Of a DNA stretch of 64,000 nt, positions 26,777 through 41,087 are shown one piece after another (position 1 is the stretch's first letter; every line of letters begins with the position of its first letter). The notes beneath the pieces are model-generated. The model was not told the DNA's origin, searched no databases, and saw only the letters and a list, made by a program, of their open reading frames with translations. A program made the position numbers and the translations under genes. The stretch comes from Triplophysa rosa (lineage: Eukaryota > Chordata > Actinopteri > Cypriniformes > Nemacheilidae), in NCBI RefSeq assembly GCF_024868665.1, contig NC_079896.1, positions 1,835,008 to 1,899,007 of the forward strand, in the 5' to 3' direction.

Positions 26777-29308
26777 ATGTACACTTTATTATCGGGTCTG
26801 TATAAATATGTCTTCCAAAAGGATGAATACTGCATCCTCATCCTGGGACTGGACAATGCTGGAAAAACGGTAAGACTCGTAATGTTAGTTAAACTCCGGA
26901 TACAATGCTGTTGTCGAATTTAGCAACAGTTCTAGACGTCATCACTAAAATGTAATGTCGCATGCTGTTTATGTAGTGAACGTACTAGAGTTTGAGACGG
27001 TGTTAAGTATAACAAGTGATTTCTTGATATGAGAAACCCCCAAAATGCTGTGATTTACTCGCTGTTATGGTGACAGTGCCATCTACCCACTTTGGAAAAT
27101 ACTGTTTACTGTCGTGAACTGTAGTTAAATTCCTAGATGCAATATTTTTACCATAGTAATTATTAAATTGTACTACAGTATTCAGATTGATGTAGTATGC
27201 ATCAGCAAAGTACAGTAAAATGTACTGCAGTTTACTATAGTAAATACTTAAAGGTCTACTACAGTCATTTTCATGTGGGTATGCAGGCAGAAACTAATTT
27301 AGTGTTTCTCAACCAGGGGACCGGGGTCCACTAGATGGCCCCAACAAACTTCCAAGAGGGCCGCAAGATGACTCTGAAATGTAAAATAAAGCAAAACAAA
27401 CATTGATACAAAAGAAGCGGAACTGACAATATTTCTTAGTGTTTGGAAATCGGAGGAAAGGGTGCTTCGAATATTGTTGAAGACATCGAGATTGAAGAAA
27501 TGTTGAGATCTTAATTCTGTCCACGTTGTAAAAACACTTTGATCTCTGTAATGCTGGTTGTCTTGACATTTGTTTGTGACTTCTTGTATAGACCTTTCTG
27601 GAACAGACAAAGACAAAGTTCAGCAAGAACTACAAAGGAATGAATCTGTCAAAGATCACGACCACAGTGGGCCTCAACAGTGAGTAATATATGCCGTGAA
27701 ACTAATAAAATCGTAATTTTTTTGGACATTCATACACGCTCTTCATTATGTGATACGGATTGACATTTTAAGATGTCACTTTATCACCACTTTACATAAT
27801 GTGTTATTTTATCATTACCTGCATTACATTCTTTAATTATACAATTATTTCATATTCTTAAAGCTTTTAATGCACTTTGTTTATCCCTTTATTTGTACTG
27901 TATATTGACTTTTCTTATTGTGTATTGTTTATTCCCATTATCCTATAATTGTATATTCTTTAAATCGTCTTTGTAATTCCTTGTATAGTCTACCCTTCTA
28001 CCCCGTCTTAAGAGGAACATAGAAAATAAAACTGTTACATCGAACACAAATATCTTGATTTTGAGCTTTGTTTTGATGTGATGTCTGTTTTCACAGTTGG
28101 CACTATTGATGTGGGAAAAGCCCGGCTGATGTTTTGGGATCTGGGAGGGCAGGAGGAATTACAGTCTCTCTGGGATAAGGTGATCAGTCACATTCATCAC
28201 GTGATTTTGTGAAGTTTTTTTTCATGATTTGAGCTCACAGTGTTGTTTTTGTGGTGTTTCAGTACTATGCAGAATCTCACGGTGTCATTTATGTCATCGA
28301 CTCCACTGATGAGAGGAGACTGGGCGAGTCAAAGAATGCTTTCGGTACATTTTCTTGCTTTTTACATGCTGCTTCAGTTTGTCATTTTTTTTATTTTTCA
28401 AAACTACATTTTAGGATGTATGTGTAAACCTGATTTGAGATTAAACGAACGGATCTGTCTTTTACATATCGGCCTTTCTGATTCACTATGCAGTTTTAAG
28501 TTCGTATCAATGAAATGTTGGTGCTTCCGAATTAGGGTTAGACATACTGTATGTAAACATCTGATGTGAAATGAGTTTTGCTCTTTCAGAAAAGATGATC
28601 AGCAGCGAGGTTCTTGAAGGTGTTCCTCTTCTTGTGCTGGCAAACAAACAAGATGTGGAGGTATGAAGTACAACACACACGGACATTTACGTTTTAAAGT
28701 CACGTCTACCGCTTATAAACAAGCATCTTACGCTTTGACAACTGAGAAAGTCATAAGCGTGATGGGTTTCTTCTTGCTTTGTGTCTCAGAACTGTCTGTC
28801 TGTTCCTGACATCAAAACAACGTTCAGCGACTGTGCTCCCAAAATCGGTAAACGTGACTGTTTGGTTCAGCCCTGCTGTGCTTTATCAGGGTATGTGTGA
28901 CCTCATTCAGCTCGTCAATTATTCGGTGTTCTGCATGGAGCCTGCTGTGTACAAGCACTCTGAGCAAAGAATAAGAAAATATGGTGCTGCAGTTGTACTG
29001 AAAACCAGTGGTTATTTTTATCTCATATATAGGATCATATATGATTATAATCGTATATAGAATGATTACCGTGTAACTGCTGTTTGTGTGAAATGATGTT
29101 TTGATCTGATTAGATAAGAAAAATAACTTCAAAATATTTCAAGTTACTACGACTACATGGCATTGAGTTATAAGTCGTTGTAGGGTCATTATGTCAGTTT
29201 TCTCTTGTTGTGTCTTTCAGGGAAGGGGTGGACGAGGGCATTGAATGGATGGTCAAATGTGTGATCCGGAACATTCATCGCCCACCAAGACAAAAAGATA
29301 TTACATAG
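26777..29308 (+). CDS. arfrp1: ADP-ribosylation factor-related protein 1, 201 aa
   Basis: Arf-like small GTPase of the trans-Golgi network. In other vertebrates it recruits ARL1 and golgins and acts in Golgi-to-surface and lipid-droplet traffic. Coding exons: 26777-26869, 27592-27679, 28097-28179, 28263-28344, 28590-28660, 28790-28890, 29221-29308. They sum to 606 bp, giving 201 residues plus stop, the length I recall for human. The P-loop GLDNAGKT is at residues 24-31, the G3 box DLGGQE at 75-80 and NKQD at 134-137. T31 and Q79 are the residues classically mutated in the human protein. The N-terminus MYTLLSGLY lacks the Gly2 needed for myristoylation, as expected for this family. The end reads RPPRQKDIT. 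The start is supported by similarity of the first residues. Introns are short apart from the first. Confidence 0.97.
27060..27290. repeat. CTGTAGTACA fold-back repeat, inverted copy in arfrp1 intron 1
   Basis: Read in reverse, 27290-27110 follows the same motif order as 17750-17830 (CCCACRTGAAAA, CTGTAGTA, TTTACTATRGTAAA). Copies of one family have therefore landed in neighbouring genes. Confidence 0.55.
27300..27380. repeat. hAT-like terminal fragment in arfrp1 intron 1
   Basis: AGTGTTTCTCAACCAGGGGA followed by GG-rich and GGCC sequence resembles a hAT end. No partner end was found. Confidence 0.4.
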
Positions 29309-29634
29309 AACGACCCCTCTGGGGGGATGGTTGTAGGTATAGTTAAAGGTGTCTGAAGTGCTTTCCTGTCAATTCAGAGACTTGATGGATGAATCTACAG
29401 TAGTTCAACTTGCCACCTCACAGAAGATATAGAAGAAACGTGACTTTATATTTGAGCGATACTGGAACAGACGGTGTGTTATATCTATGTCATGATATTT
29501 GTATTCTAAGCTGACATGGTTACAGCTATTTTCTCTTCGCAGACTTTTTCACCTCTCGCGATTCAGCGATTCATTGGTGTATTAAACGCAATGAAGTTAA
29601 AAACAATTGAATCTGCTTTGGTTTTGCACAATCG

Positions 29635-29640
29635 AATAAA
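29635..29640 (+). terminator. arfrp1 poly(A) signal
   Basis: AATAAA about 330 bp after the arfrp1 stop. A second AATAAA near 30434 follows a possible spliced 3' exon (acceptor TTTTTTACAG at about 30232). The first is the simpler choice. Confidence 0.6.
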
Positions 29641-32178
29641 TGATTTTTATTGTAACCAAAATATACACTTGTAATTTCATTTGACACTAAACTCCGTTTG
29701 AAGAACTCTTTAAGATATTCCTGTGATAGCGCTTTGAAAGCGTTCAACGATTTTTAAGAACATTCTATTATAAAAAGCAGAGATGGAAATGAGATCATTT
29801 GTGTGCCACTGGGTTTCATTTACCCAACCGATGTTTTTTCCGACCCTCGCGACTGCAGGAAACACTTTATTCTATCAGGTTATTGATTTACTGTCATCTG
29901 AGCCCAATGCATTTTACATAGTCAAAGGAGAATCAATACGTGTTTCTTAAGCAATGCATGTGATTACAGCGGCGTAAATCACATCTGTGACCTCAGACAC
30001 TTAAAACCGATTCACTCCACCTGCAGAATGTTCGGATGTGTTTGTGAAAGAGCTAATATAATGTTCAAATCCACTGACCACCCAATAAAATAATTCCTGA
30101 ATACTGTCAGGTTACACCACCCATGCAGTACTGATAAAGGTTAGTCACTCTCTTTTAAACTCTGTCTCACCTTGCGTATAATACAAATAACTTTGATTAT
30201 ATTAGGATTTATGAACACTTTGTTTTTTACAGGAGTGGCCGTTGCAGAAAGTTCTGGAGAGGATGGAAATCCTCTGCGTGTGATTGGCTGAGACGGATGA
30301 CCTGAATTGTCTTTAAGGAAGCGGCTGTCTTGTGCTGATGTTGTAAGAGAGCGGTGGAGGTTGTCCCGGCACGCAACGCTTCAGCAGAGGCATGACTTGT
30401 GTATGAAGACTTACATAACTACATTTACTCTTGAATAAAACTGCAGTCTCATGTTTACACTGCAAGATTCTAACTCCCTTATCCTTTGGGTATAAACTTT
30501 ACTGTTATGTTTGGTTTATGCTTGTGGATGAGAATAGATGAGGGATAGATGGGCTTAACATTCAATAGATATTCTCTGAATGCATCTTTTTTAGAAAATG
30601 TATTACTCTAATCAGTAATATCACAAATATTGATAAAATTGCTAAAAGAGTTGCTTTGGCTGGTTTGTTGTTAATTAAAAATGTGCGTGATCCATTTAAA
30701 GAGTACATATTACGAGATCATGTAAATTACATTTCAAGCGGTGTGTAATGTTGCCGTGTGTGAATGTAAGCAGTCTGCCAAGTTGTAAAGCCGAAGGTGA
30801 ATAAATAACAAAATTATTGGCTGGGGAAAAAGGGAGTTGTGCCCTAGTCCCAGTCGCGAACTGCCGTCACTATATAGTCGTCTCCTATGTTACTGCCCGC
30901 AAAAACTTCAACTTCTCCCGCAAACACTGTAGCTCGTGAGCCTCATTCAAAGAGATTCAAAGAAGTTTTATTGGCATGATAAAACAAATTTTACATTGCC
31001 AAAGCACAGGAAAATATAAATAATATAATATATAAATATAAACATTCTGCACAAATACAGATTAAGATAAAAGTTAAAGCCTCATTCGCAGTAGTCCAAT
31101 CACAGCAGACTAGACCATCTGACCAATCAGATCAGAGTAGGCTGGCGGAAAGGAGGGGATTAGATGGATGATTCGCCGAACGAATCATTTGAGAGTCAGT
31201 CAAGAAGTAAGATAAAAAAACTGCCTATTATAACAAAAGAATAGTGTTGTTACACCTTTTACGTAAACCTGTTGTTGGACACTACATAAACCAAAACAGG
31301 ACCTTAAAAATCAAGGAATATTTACTCTTTAATTTATATCAGCGGGTATTCCAGTGTCACTCCTGGATCAATAGCTGATTGGAAAGGATGCAATGTTGAG
31401 CGCTTGTCACAGATCTGAGCTCAATACATCGCCCGAGAAATCAATACTGCTCACAGACAACACAAAAGAGCTCCAATACTCAGAATAAATAGGTCTCATT
31501 AAATATTAACCACATACAGCATCCTGCGAAAAAGTATTTTGACACCTTGGTCACACTTTAAAATGACAATTTCTCCCAATCCTTTTTGTTTTCATTGGCA
31601 TCGCCACATTATTGTTTGATTATTCAGCAAATTTGGATTATTTGACTAAATCCAAATATTTGAAATGTGTCTATGGCTTGCTTTACTTTTTTGATATTTA
31701 ATGTATAGATGTTCGTTTTTAAGTGTGGCTGTAACATGGAACGGTTTTGTTCACCCTTTTACAAGGTTTATTTGCAGATTAATGTTCATACTGGGAATGT
31801 TTGCCATTTAACTTCAAGTAATAATTGCATTTACCAAAATAATTTGATGACCAATCTTTAGAGATTGTAACATTGTTTTAAAAGTATCAAAATAGCTGTT
31901 TGTGTGTGTGAGCAGCAAACATACTCTTTGTTTTCTCACTTTCTTATTGTCGTTTCGCTCTGTTTCTTTTGATCAACAGAATTACTGCATCACCACCACC
32001 ATTATTTCTCCTCTATTTCTCTTTGTCTCTCTCAACACCCCCTCCACATCTCTTCCGTCTGCATGCATTATTTCTCTCTCTCTCCTCCCCTGCTAATACA
32101 GAGCACTAGCTGTGCATCACTCTTTTGAGGTTCATTCGGTTCATCTCTGCTCAGCATCCGTCCGCCTCCAGCATCACT
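29641..32178. other. arfrp1-stmn3 spacer and stmn3 5' flank
   Basis: No coding exon seen. At 30950-31020 there is a LINE-tail-like stretch (AAGTTTTATTGGCATGATAA and ATTGCCAAAGCACAGG), similar to Rex-type 3' ends in fish. From about 31960 a pyrimidine-rich leader leads to the stmn3 start, which probably includes its 5' UTR. Confidence 0.5.
30950..31020. repeat. LINE 3' tail fragment
   Basis: Contains TTTATTGGCATGATAAAAC and TTTACATTGCCAAAGCACAG, a frequent 3' tail of fish LINEs. Identification is from memory. Confidence 0.5.
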
Positions 32179-35214
<3,036 letters not shown>

Positions 35215-35664
35215 GGACCCACAGTCTGAAACAAGACCATTCAATCATGACTGCATTTGGACAACGGCACCTTTTCGGTCACACTGTCAGTTTTCCCCAT
35301 TGGAATCCTAAGCATGTAACAAAAGATCACATTCACTACATGACCCAAAGTGTATGGACACCCAAACATGTTTATTTCAAAAAGTGAGCATTAAAGGTAG
35401 CTTAACCAATTTAAGAAAAGCTAGTAAGCTCCCTTTAGAGCGCTCGGGTCGATGTATATTGTTTGTAGACTGTGCGAGCAGGGTTTGACAGATTACATTT
35501 TAGAGTACGTTTACACGATGAAAAACGGAAACCGTTTTGCGTTATTGAAAAGTTTGTGCATTTACACGAATCCGGGAAAACGAATAAAAACGCTGTATTA
35601 TGCATGCCAGGCCAGTAGACGGCGATGTTGCGCTGTAAAGAAACACTACATGCTTGCGCACATA

Positions 35665-36214
35665 TGTCAGGAGTGGGGGAAGTAGGGAGCCAGAACCCAA
35701 GCACGGGCAGTAGGATGAACACACAACCTTATTAAACAATAAAACATAAAACAAAAACCCACGAGGGGGCAAAACAACAAGAACAGGGGAAATAATAACT
35801 TAAGCTCGACAGAACATAGACTAACTAAAATGGACTAAACTAAAGCAACACTTGACAAGAACTATAACTATACACTTACTAAGACTTGACTTGAGCGAAT
35901 AATCCACAGAGCAAAATTACGAAACGTCACACAAGGAGTACAAGCAAAACAAACCAGCACAAGACAGCAAACACAAGGGCATTAAATAGTGAGACTAACA
36001 AAGGATAATTAACAAGGGACAGGTGTCGGGAATGAAACACTGAAGGAAAGCTAAACGAGGAAACGAGAGGGGCGGGGCCGAAGACGAGACAGGAGAGAGC
36101 GCATGCTATGTCAACCAACAATAGCATGCCTCTCTCCACACAAAACAAGAGGTTCTGCCATGATCCTGCCACAAGACCAAGAAAGACATGACAAGATGAG
36201 GCAGAATCATGACA
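35665..36214 (-). mobile_element. Solo LTR of a retrotransposon with 5-bp target duplication
   Basis: The 550-bp unit starts TGTCAGGAGT and ends ATCATGACA, so the ends are the inverted pair TGTCA / TGACA. It is bordered on both sides by the direct repeat ACATA (35660-35664 and 36215-36219). TG...CA ends and a 5-bp duplication are the marks of a retrotransposon LTR, and Gypsy-type is likely. No internal genes are present, so the internal part was lost by LTR-LTR recombination. Orientation is set to - because a TATTTAAT box precedes a TTTAATAAGG signal on that strand. That choice is uncertain. Confidence 0.85.
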
Positions 36215-36696
36215 ACATATGCATACCCTGGCCTGTTTTAAGCTAAAAGTGCTTTAAATACACTTTTTCGGCATGTACGTGTTATAGTTTGTGTGTATAA
36301 ATACTATGTCTCTGCTGGTCATAGTGGTGCAGTAAATCTACTTTTTGCTGGAGAAATGATAATAAGTATGTCACGCAGCATGGAAGCCACCATTATTGTT
36401 TTGGGAATACTCACGCAGGCCTATAGACTGAACGCGTAATAGGCATGCGTATGCCGTCAACGTTTTTGGAAAACGACGCCTGAGTTTACACGGAGACGAT
36501 AACGCTGTCGTTTTTAAAAACTTGCACTTTGAGACCCGTTGTAAAAAGTTTGCGTTTTCAGTCCCCCAAAACATTGTTGTCGTGTAAATGAACAGCCAAA
36601 ACGCATAAAAAGTTTTCCTTTTTTAGTTGAAAATAGTGTTGTGTAAACGGCCTCTTATGGTTCTGCACCTTCCCCTGAAGATATATTTACATAAAT

Positions 36697-36702
36697 AATA
36701 AA
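36697..36702 (+). terminator. Possible stmn3 distal poly(A) signal
   Basis: AATAAA about 1.5 kb after the stmn3 stop and beyond the solo LTR. If used, the LTR would lie in the stmn3 3' UTR. No clear signal was noted between the stop codon and the LTR. Confidence 0.3.
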
Positions 36703-36777
36703 ACTGTATGACTTTACCTAGAGATCTTAACCGGCCATAATAAAATATGTTTCTGGAAAGAAAACATACATTCTAAA

Positions 36778-36973
36778 AAGTGCTGGGTTGTTTTTGACCC
36801 ATGCTGGGTTAAATTACTCAATGGTTATTTTTAACTCGATTGCTGGGTTGTCTTTACGCAACCATGAGTGGAAACAACAGTTGGGTTGAAATAACCCAGA
36901 ATTGGGTAATGTTAACCCAGCAATGTGTTCTGTCCAGTATTTACCCAGCATGGGTCAAAAACAGCCCAGCATG
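36778..36973. repeat. Palindromic MITE (TGCTGGGTTGTTTTTGACCC ends)
   Basis: The left end TGCTGGGTTGTTTTTGACCC, continuing ATGCTGGGT, is repeated inverted at the right (ACCCAGCATGGGTCAAAAAC, then AGCCCAGCA). Inner CTGGGTT and AACCCAG copies extend the fold-back. Confidence 0.8.
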
Positions 36974-37579
36974 ATTTGTTGTCTCAACAACCATATTGTA
37001 TGTTAAGTAGCTTCTACTTAAAAATAAACAAATTTATAACATTTCTAGCTTAACTTAAAATCCTTTGTTCATGCAACACAAAAATATAAATTACAAGAAA
37101 AGCTCAAAAGTATGCATAAAGTGAATGGAAAAACTTTGGAAAAAAATTAAGTAAACCTAACATACATTTCCACTGCAATGAACTTAATGTTATCAGTACA
37201 AATGCTGAGGAATACCCATAAGCCCTTGCGCCTGAAAAGTTTGACTATTCATGCTTTTTTAAATAATAAGCACTTTTGGGGCATTTATATAGATGTCAAT
37301 AAGATGTATAACGAAATTGAAGATGTATTTAGTATTATTGATGTTGTTTTGTCGTGAATAATCGTTTTCTGTCAAGTTACCATTCAGGTGATTCGTGTTT
37401 GCTTTGGTAAGCACAGACCCTGTTCAACCTATTGTGTTTCTTACCACAATAAGGAAGGCACACATCAGAAATGTAGTATGTTGTGTGCTTCTGTGGAGAA
37501 TCATTCAATGACTGATATCAAATCAATTATCATTTATTTCAAAACTGTTTGTTATAATAATATAATTAACTAACATTAA

Positions 37580-37820
37580 GGTAAATTAATGAAATATTTA
37601 AGTACAGCCTACATGAGCACTGTAAGTTGATTGAACTCGTGCTACATAATTTTTTAAGTAAAGGTCAAGCGAACTAATATATTTGTGTAAACGCAACAAA
37701 GATTCTCTTGTTATTTTGACTTAAAATCTCCTTAAGTTGAATTGACTTAAAACCCATGAGGCAAAAATGGTGCACATATATTTTAAGTAAAGTCAACACA
37801 TCATTTTTTACAGTGTACCC
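37580..37820. repeat. MITE-like stretch ending ATTTTTTACAGTG
   Basis: AAGTAAAG and CTTAAG motifs recur, and the right end CATCATTTTTTACAGTG is a common fish element end. A matching left end could not be fixed. Confidence 0.4.
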
Positions 37821-38489
37821 TGCTCAGGTCAGGTGATGCTGGGTGATGGGTTGGGCTCATTCATGTCATTGTATGGCATTTTGATGCAAGTCATGATTTC
37901 AGTAACAGTGGCTGTTTTTACTCAATAACCAAACCCATCCATGTGTGAAAGAGGTGCCAAAATACTTTGGGCCATGTAGTTGATTTCCCTGTGAAAATAA
38001 ATAAATTAGCCCAGACCAGATGGTCTTTACTAGTTTGTAATGGGCAAACCTGCTATGTTACCACACGCTAGTAGATAATACAAGGATAGATCACTTTGAC
38101 TCTTGTAAGCGTGTTGAAGGACTGTCTAAAACAAACCTCAGATTTGCTTTGCACTTTATAGGACATTTCTTCACAATATTTCTTCCGATAGTTTAGGTTC
38201 AGGGTTAACAGCTCTGTTTGTTTTTCTGCTACACGCTGAATACTGAAAACAATACAGTATAGCACGACTAAAGCATAACGGGTTTGTAAGAGTTTCTGTC
38301 ATTTTTAAGGACGCAAGTGAAACCAATGGGCACACCCCATGAATGAGTCACTGTTTATCTGGAAATTGTATTTTAACTATTTAACAATTTCAAGTATTTA
38401 AATAAGGTCTATATTTCTCTTCCACTCGTCATGCGGTTGCTACACGCAAATATAATAACATAAGTATTATTTATATAAATAATATATAT

Positions 38490-39470
38490 TTCCCAACTAC
38501 CGCACCACCGCGGTTGATTTGTCCATTACCACCCGCGGTGGTAGAAAACGGCCACCGTCACAGCCAGAAACTGCAACGTCAGCAATTCTCTCAATACTGG
38601 ATCAGAAACCTGTTGTTAAAGTAACACTGGATTTCTGTCATGTAATATAAGGTGTGTTAAACATTTTTAAAGTCAACATCACATTAGCTGGCTGTTTACT
38701 TGCAATTGAAATATGATCTGAAATAAATGAGAATGAAACATCCGTCCATGTTTAATGCGCAAATCCATCAGTGAAACGGCACACTACAGCATATAAAACA
38801 TTTGAATAAACATCAGTAAATAATGAAAACTTAAATGATATAAGAAAGTTAAATACTAAATAAAAAAGCTCTTGTTGCAGTGACAACTTCAGTAAGTCGC
38901 GTATTAACCCTCACAGTCCTTAACAATTCCATTTGAAACAAACTAAACCTACCCTTGGCTTTCCTAATCAGATTGCCATTAAAACGTTACTTTTTCCTAC
39001 TCGTTGATGGAAAACTTACACGTTGACATTGTCCAGATTAAAATGTGTACAGCTGCACTAAATGCGCGTTCAGAAGATGTGCGTCAGGAGCGTAAATGAA
39101 TAGACGTCTCTCCGCAACCGCGGCAAAACCTGCGCGCGCTCCGACACTAAGCAGGCGGGTCATAGTCAGTTTTGATTTTATGTGTTCATTTCACAACAAG
39201 ATCCATTGCAGAACCCGCAGAGGTTTTGCCGTGCAGGCCCGCGCTCGAACGCACCAACGGAAACGTATGCCAATCATTTCTGTGTTAATGTAAAATCTTT
39301 CTTTAAATCTTTAAAACCATTCACAACTGAAAGGCTACAATCGCAACTGTCATTTTTATTACACTTATATTTGTCACAGTGACGTGCAGTACCACCGGTG
39401 GCAGTTCACCACCGTCATGGCACTTTACCACCGCGGTTGTCACGGCGACCGTCACAGCCCTTGTGTTTCC
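38490..39470. repeat. GC-rich hAT-like repeat (ACCACCGCGGT blocks)
   Basis: CACCACCGCGGTTG at about 38505 and TTTACCACCGCGGTTGTC at about 39423 sit at the two ends of about 950 bp, with GACCGTCACAGCCCTTG closing the right side. ACCGTCACAGCC appears in the same direction near the left. The left terminus is unclear. Confidence 0.45.
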
Positions 39471-39594
39471 ATTATAAACCCATTATAGGTGCTGCTGATA
39501 AGATAAATGCGACAGTAAAATGAGGACGTGTTTGTATGTTTGTGTCCTCGTGTGTGAAACAGTGCCCAGGTCATTACAGCTGTTAGAGGTAATT

Positions 39595-39606
39595 GAAACT
39601 GAAACT
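39595..39606 (+). promoter_or_regulatory. Distal ISRE-like site upstream of helz2
   Basis: GAAACTGAAACT fits the interferon-stimulated response element GAAANNGAAAC exactly. It lies about 650 bp before the inferred helz2 start of transcription. Confidence 0.5.
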
Positions 39607-40127
39607 GTTTTCAGATCAACATGGTCATTGTTAGAAGACTATCTCCTTCAAATATTAAAATTCCACGACGTTGTAGATCAAATACAGTAAATATAATAAA
39701 ACCTATGTAGATCTAAGATCACGTGATCTTGAAAGAATAAACTAACATTCCTGAGTTCAAAGTCATACACATGTGTTGTGTTCGTGGCATCTGAATGTTA
39801 TTATTGTGGCATTCAAAGGGGTCAGGTTAAGGCTACATTAAAGCTTTTATGTGCTTTTCGATTGTTTTATTCACCTATTTTGTTCACCATTGCGATCTGT
39901 GACTATAGGGCTATAAGGACCATATTTATTTCACTTACTTTTGTGCTTCTTGGACATATTCTCTGTTTACTGTGGTAATTTACAACATACGTTATACAAT
40001 TCGGTTTTCAAAAAGAACAATTTGGGTTGATAAATGTATGAAGTTTAACAGGATATGATGGGAATTAGGGGATAGAGATCTCTGTGTAATGGCTGGCAGA
40101 TGATATCCTTCGCACTTCATCAATAAT

Positions 40128-40139
40128 GAAAGTGAAACC
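40128..40139 (+). promoter_or_regulatory. Proximal ISRE of helz2
   Basis: GAAAGTGAAACC is a perfect GAAANNGAAAC match, about 120 bp before the inferred transcription start. HELZ2 is a known interferon-stimulated gene, so position and motif agree. Confidence 0.65.
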
Positions 40140-40228
40140 TAACGCCACATGAGCATTTGTTGTGAAGTACACTGTGAGCTTATTCATTAACACAGGGAGG
40201 GGCTCAGTCCCTGTTGCTGAGCAATATC

Positions 40229-40338
40229 TTTAAAATGCTTGAACCCGTCTCACACATCTCAGAGAAGCGGACGAGACGTCCACTGACCATAATATATCAG
40301 AAGTTTGAATCCTTGGAGATTGGAAGGAAATGATAAAG
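40229..40338 (+). promoter_or_regulatory. Inferred helz2 core promoter and first non-coding exon
   Basis: A TATA-like TTTAAAAT at 40229-40236 precedes a candidate exon of about 80 bp ending TGATAAAG|GTATGA at 40338. The next acceptor (CAG at 41067-41069) opens the exon that carries the helz2 ATG 18 bp in. The exact start of transcription is inferred. Confidence 0.45.
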
Positions 40339-41087
40339 GTATGAATGCTGCTCGTCATTGTTAGTCTTTATTAAGGACCCAAGCCTAAGACGCACAAATG
40401 TTTATTGATCTTATTAACTAAATGTTTTGTGAATATATGTGGTTAAAAAGTAAGAATAGTAAAAAGCTGTCAAAAACACGACAGTCCCAATGTATTTCAT
40501 GTCAATTGTGGGATGTCTAGCTTAAACCTTTAGCACCACCACCAGTTCAAAGTTGTACATTGTTGTTTATAAAATGTGAATCTTGTCGTTTGGCACGGAT
40601 CCTCTCATTCCTGACAACTAGTCACATGCATACTGAATGCTGGTTTCAATATCCCTCAGAAATGTTGTACCCTTTTTAAATGTATGTTAAACCTAGTTTT
40701 TCTCATTCTGTTCAGTGAAAAAGCTAATGCTGGTTAAACACTATATTAAATGTCTTTTTTAAACAAAAACTTCTATAAGATCCAAATAATAAACAGGAGG
40801 CAAGGCTGTAAGTTTTGTAATGCTTGTAGCTACAGAAGTGAAACTTAGTTTGTCTTGATGGTACATAAGTAGGAAGTAATAAGTAGGAAGTAAAAAAGAG
40901 CTAAATATATTATCCTGCAGTAATAAACATCTTTTCTCAAGTAAGACTATTGATGCTTTGTATTAAAAGCCTATAAAAGTAAATATAGATACTATTATTG
41001 ACTTGTCGTGAATTAAAACTCTTATGTTTTTTAATTCATCTCTTTTGAAGTCCTGCTTTCATTTCACAGGAATCTCATCTGTGAATC

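Noticed and set aside
35927..36172. Hydrophobic 81-residue frame on the - strand
   Set aside because: Lies wholly inside the solo LTR, so it is a chance frame in non-coding DNA.
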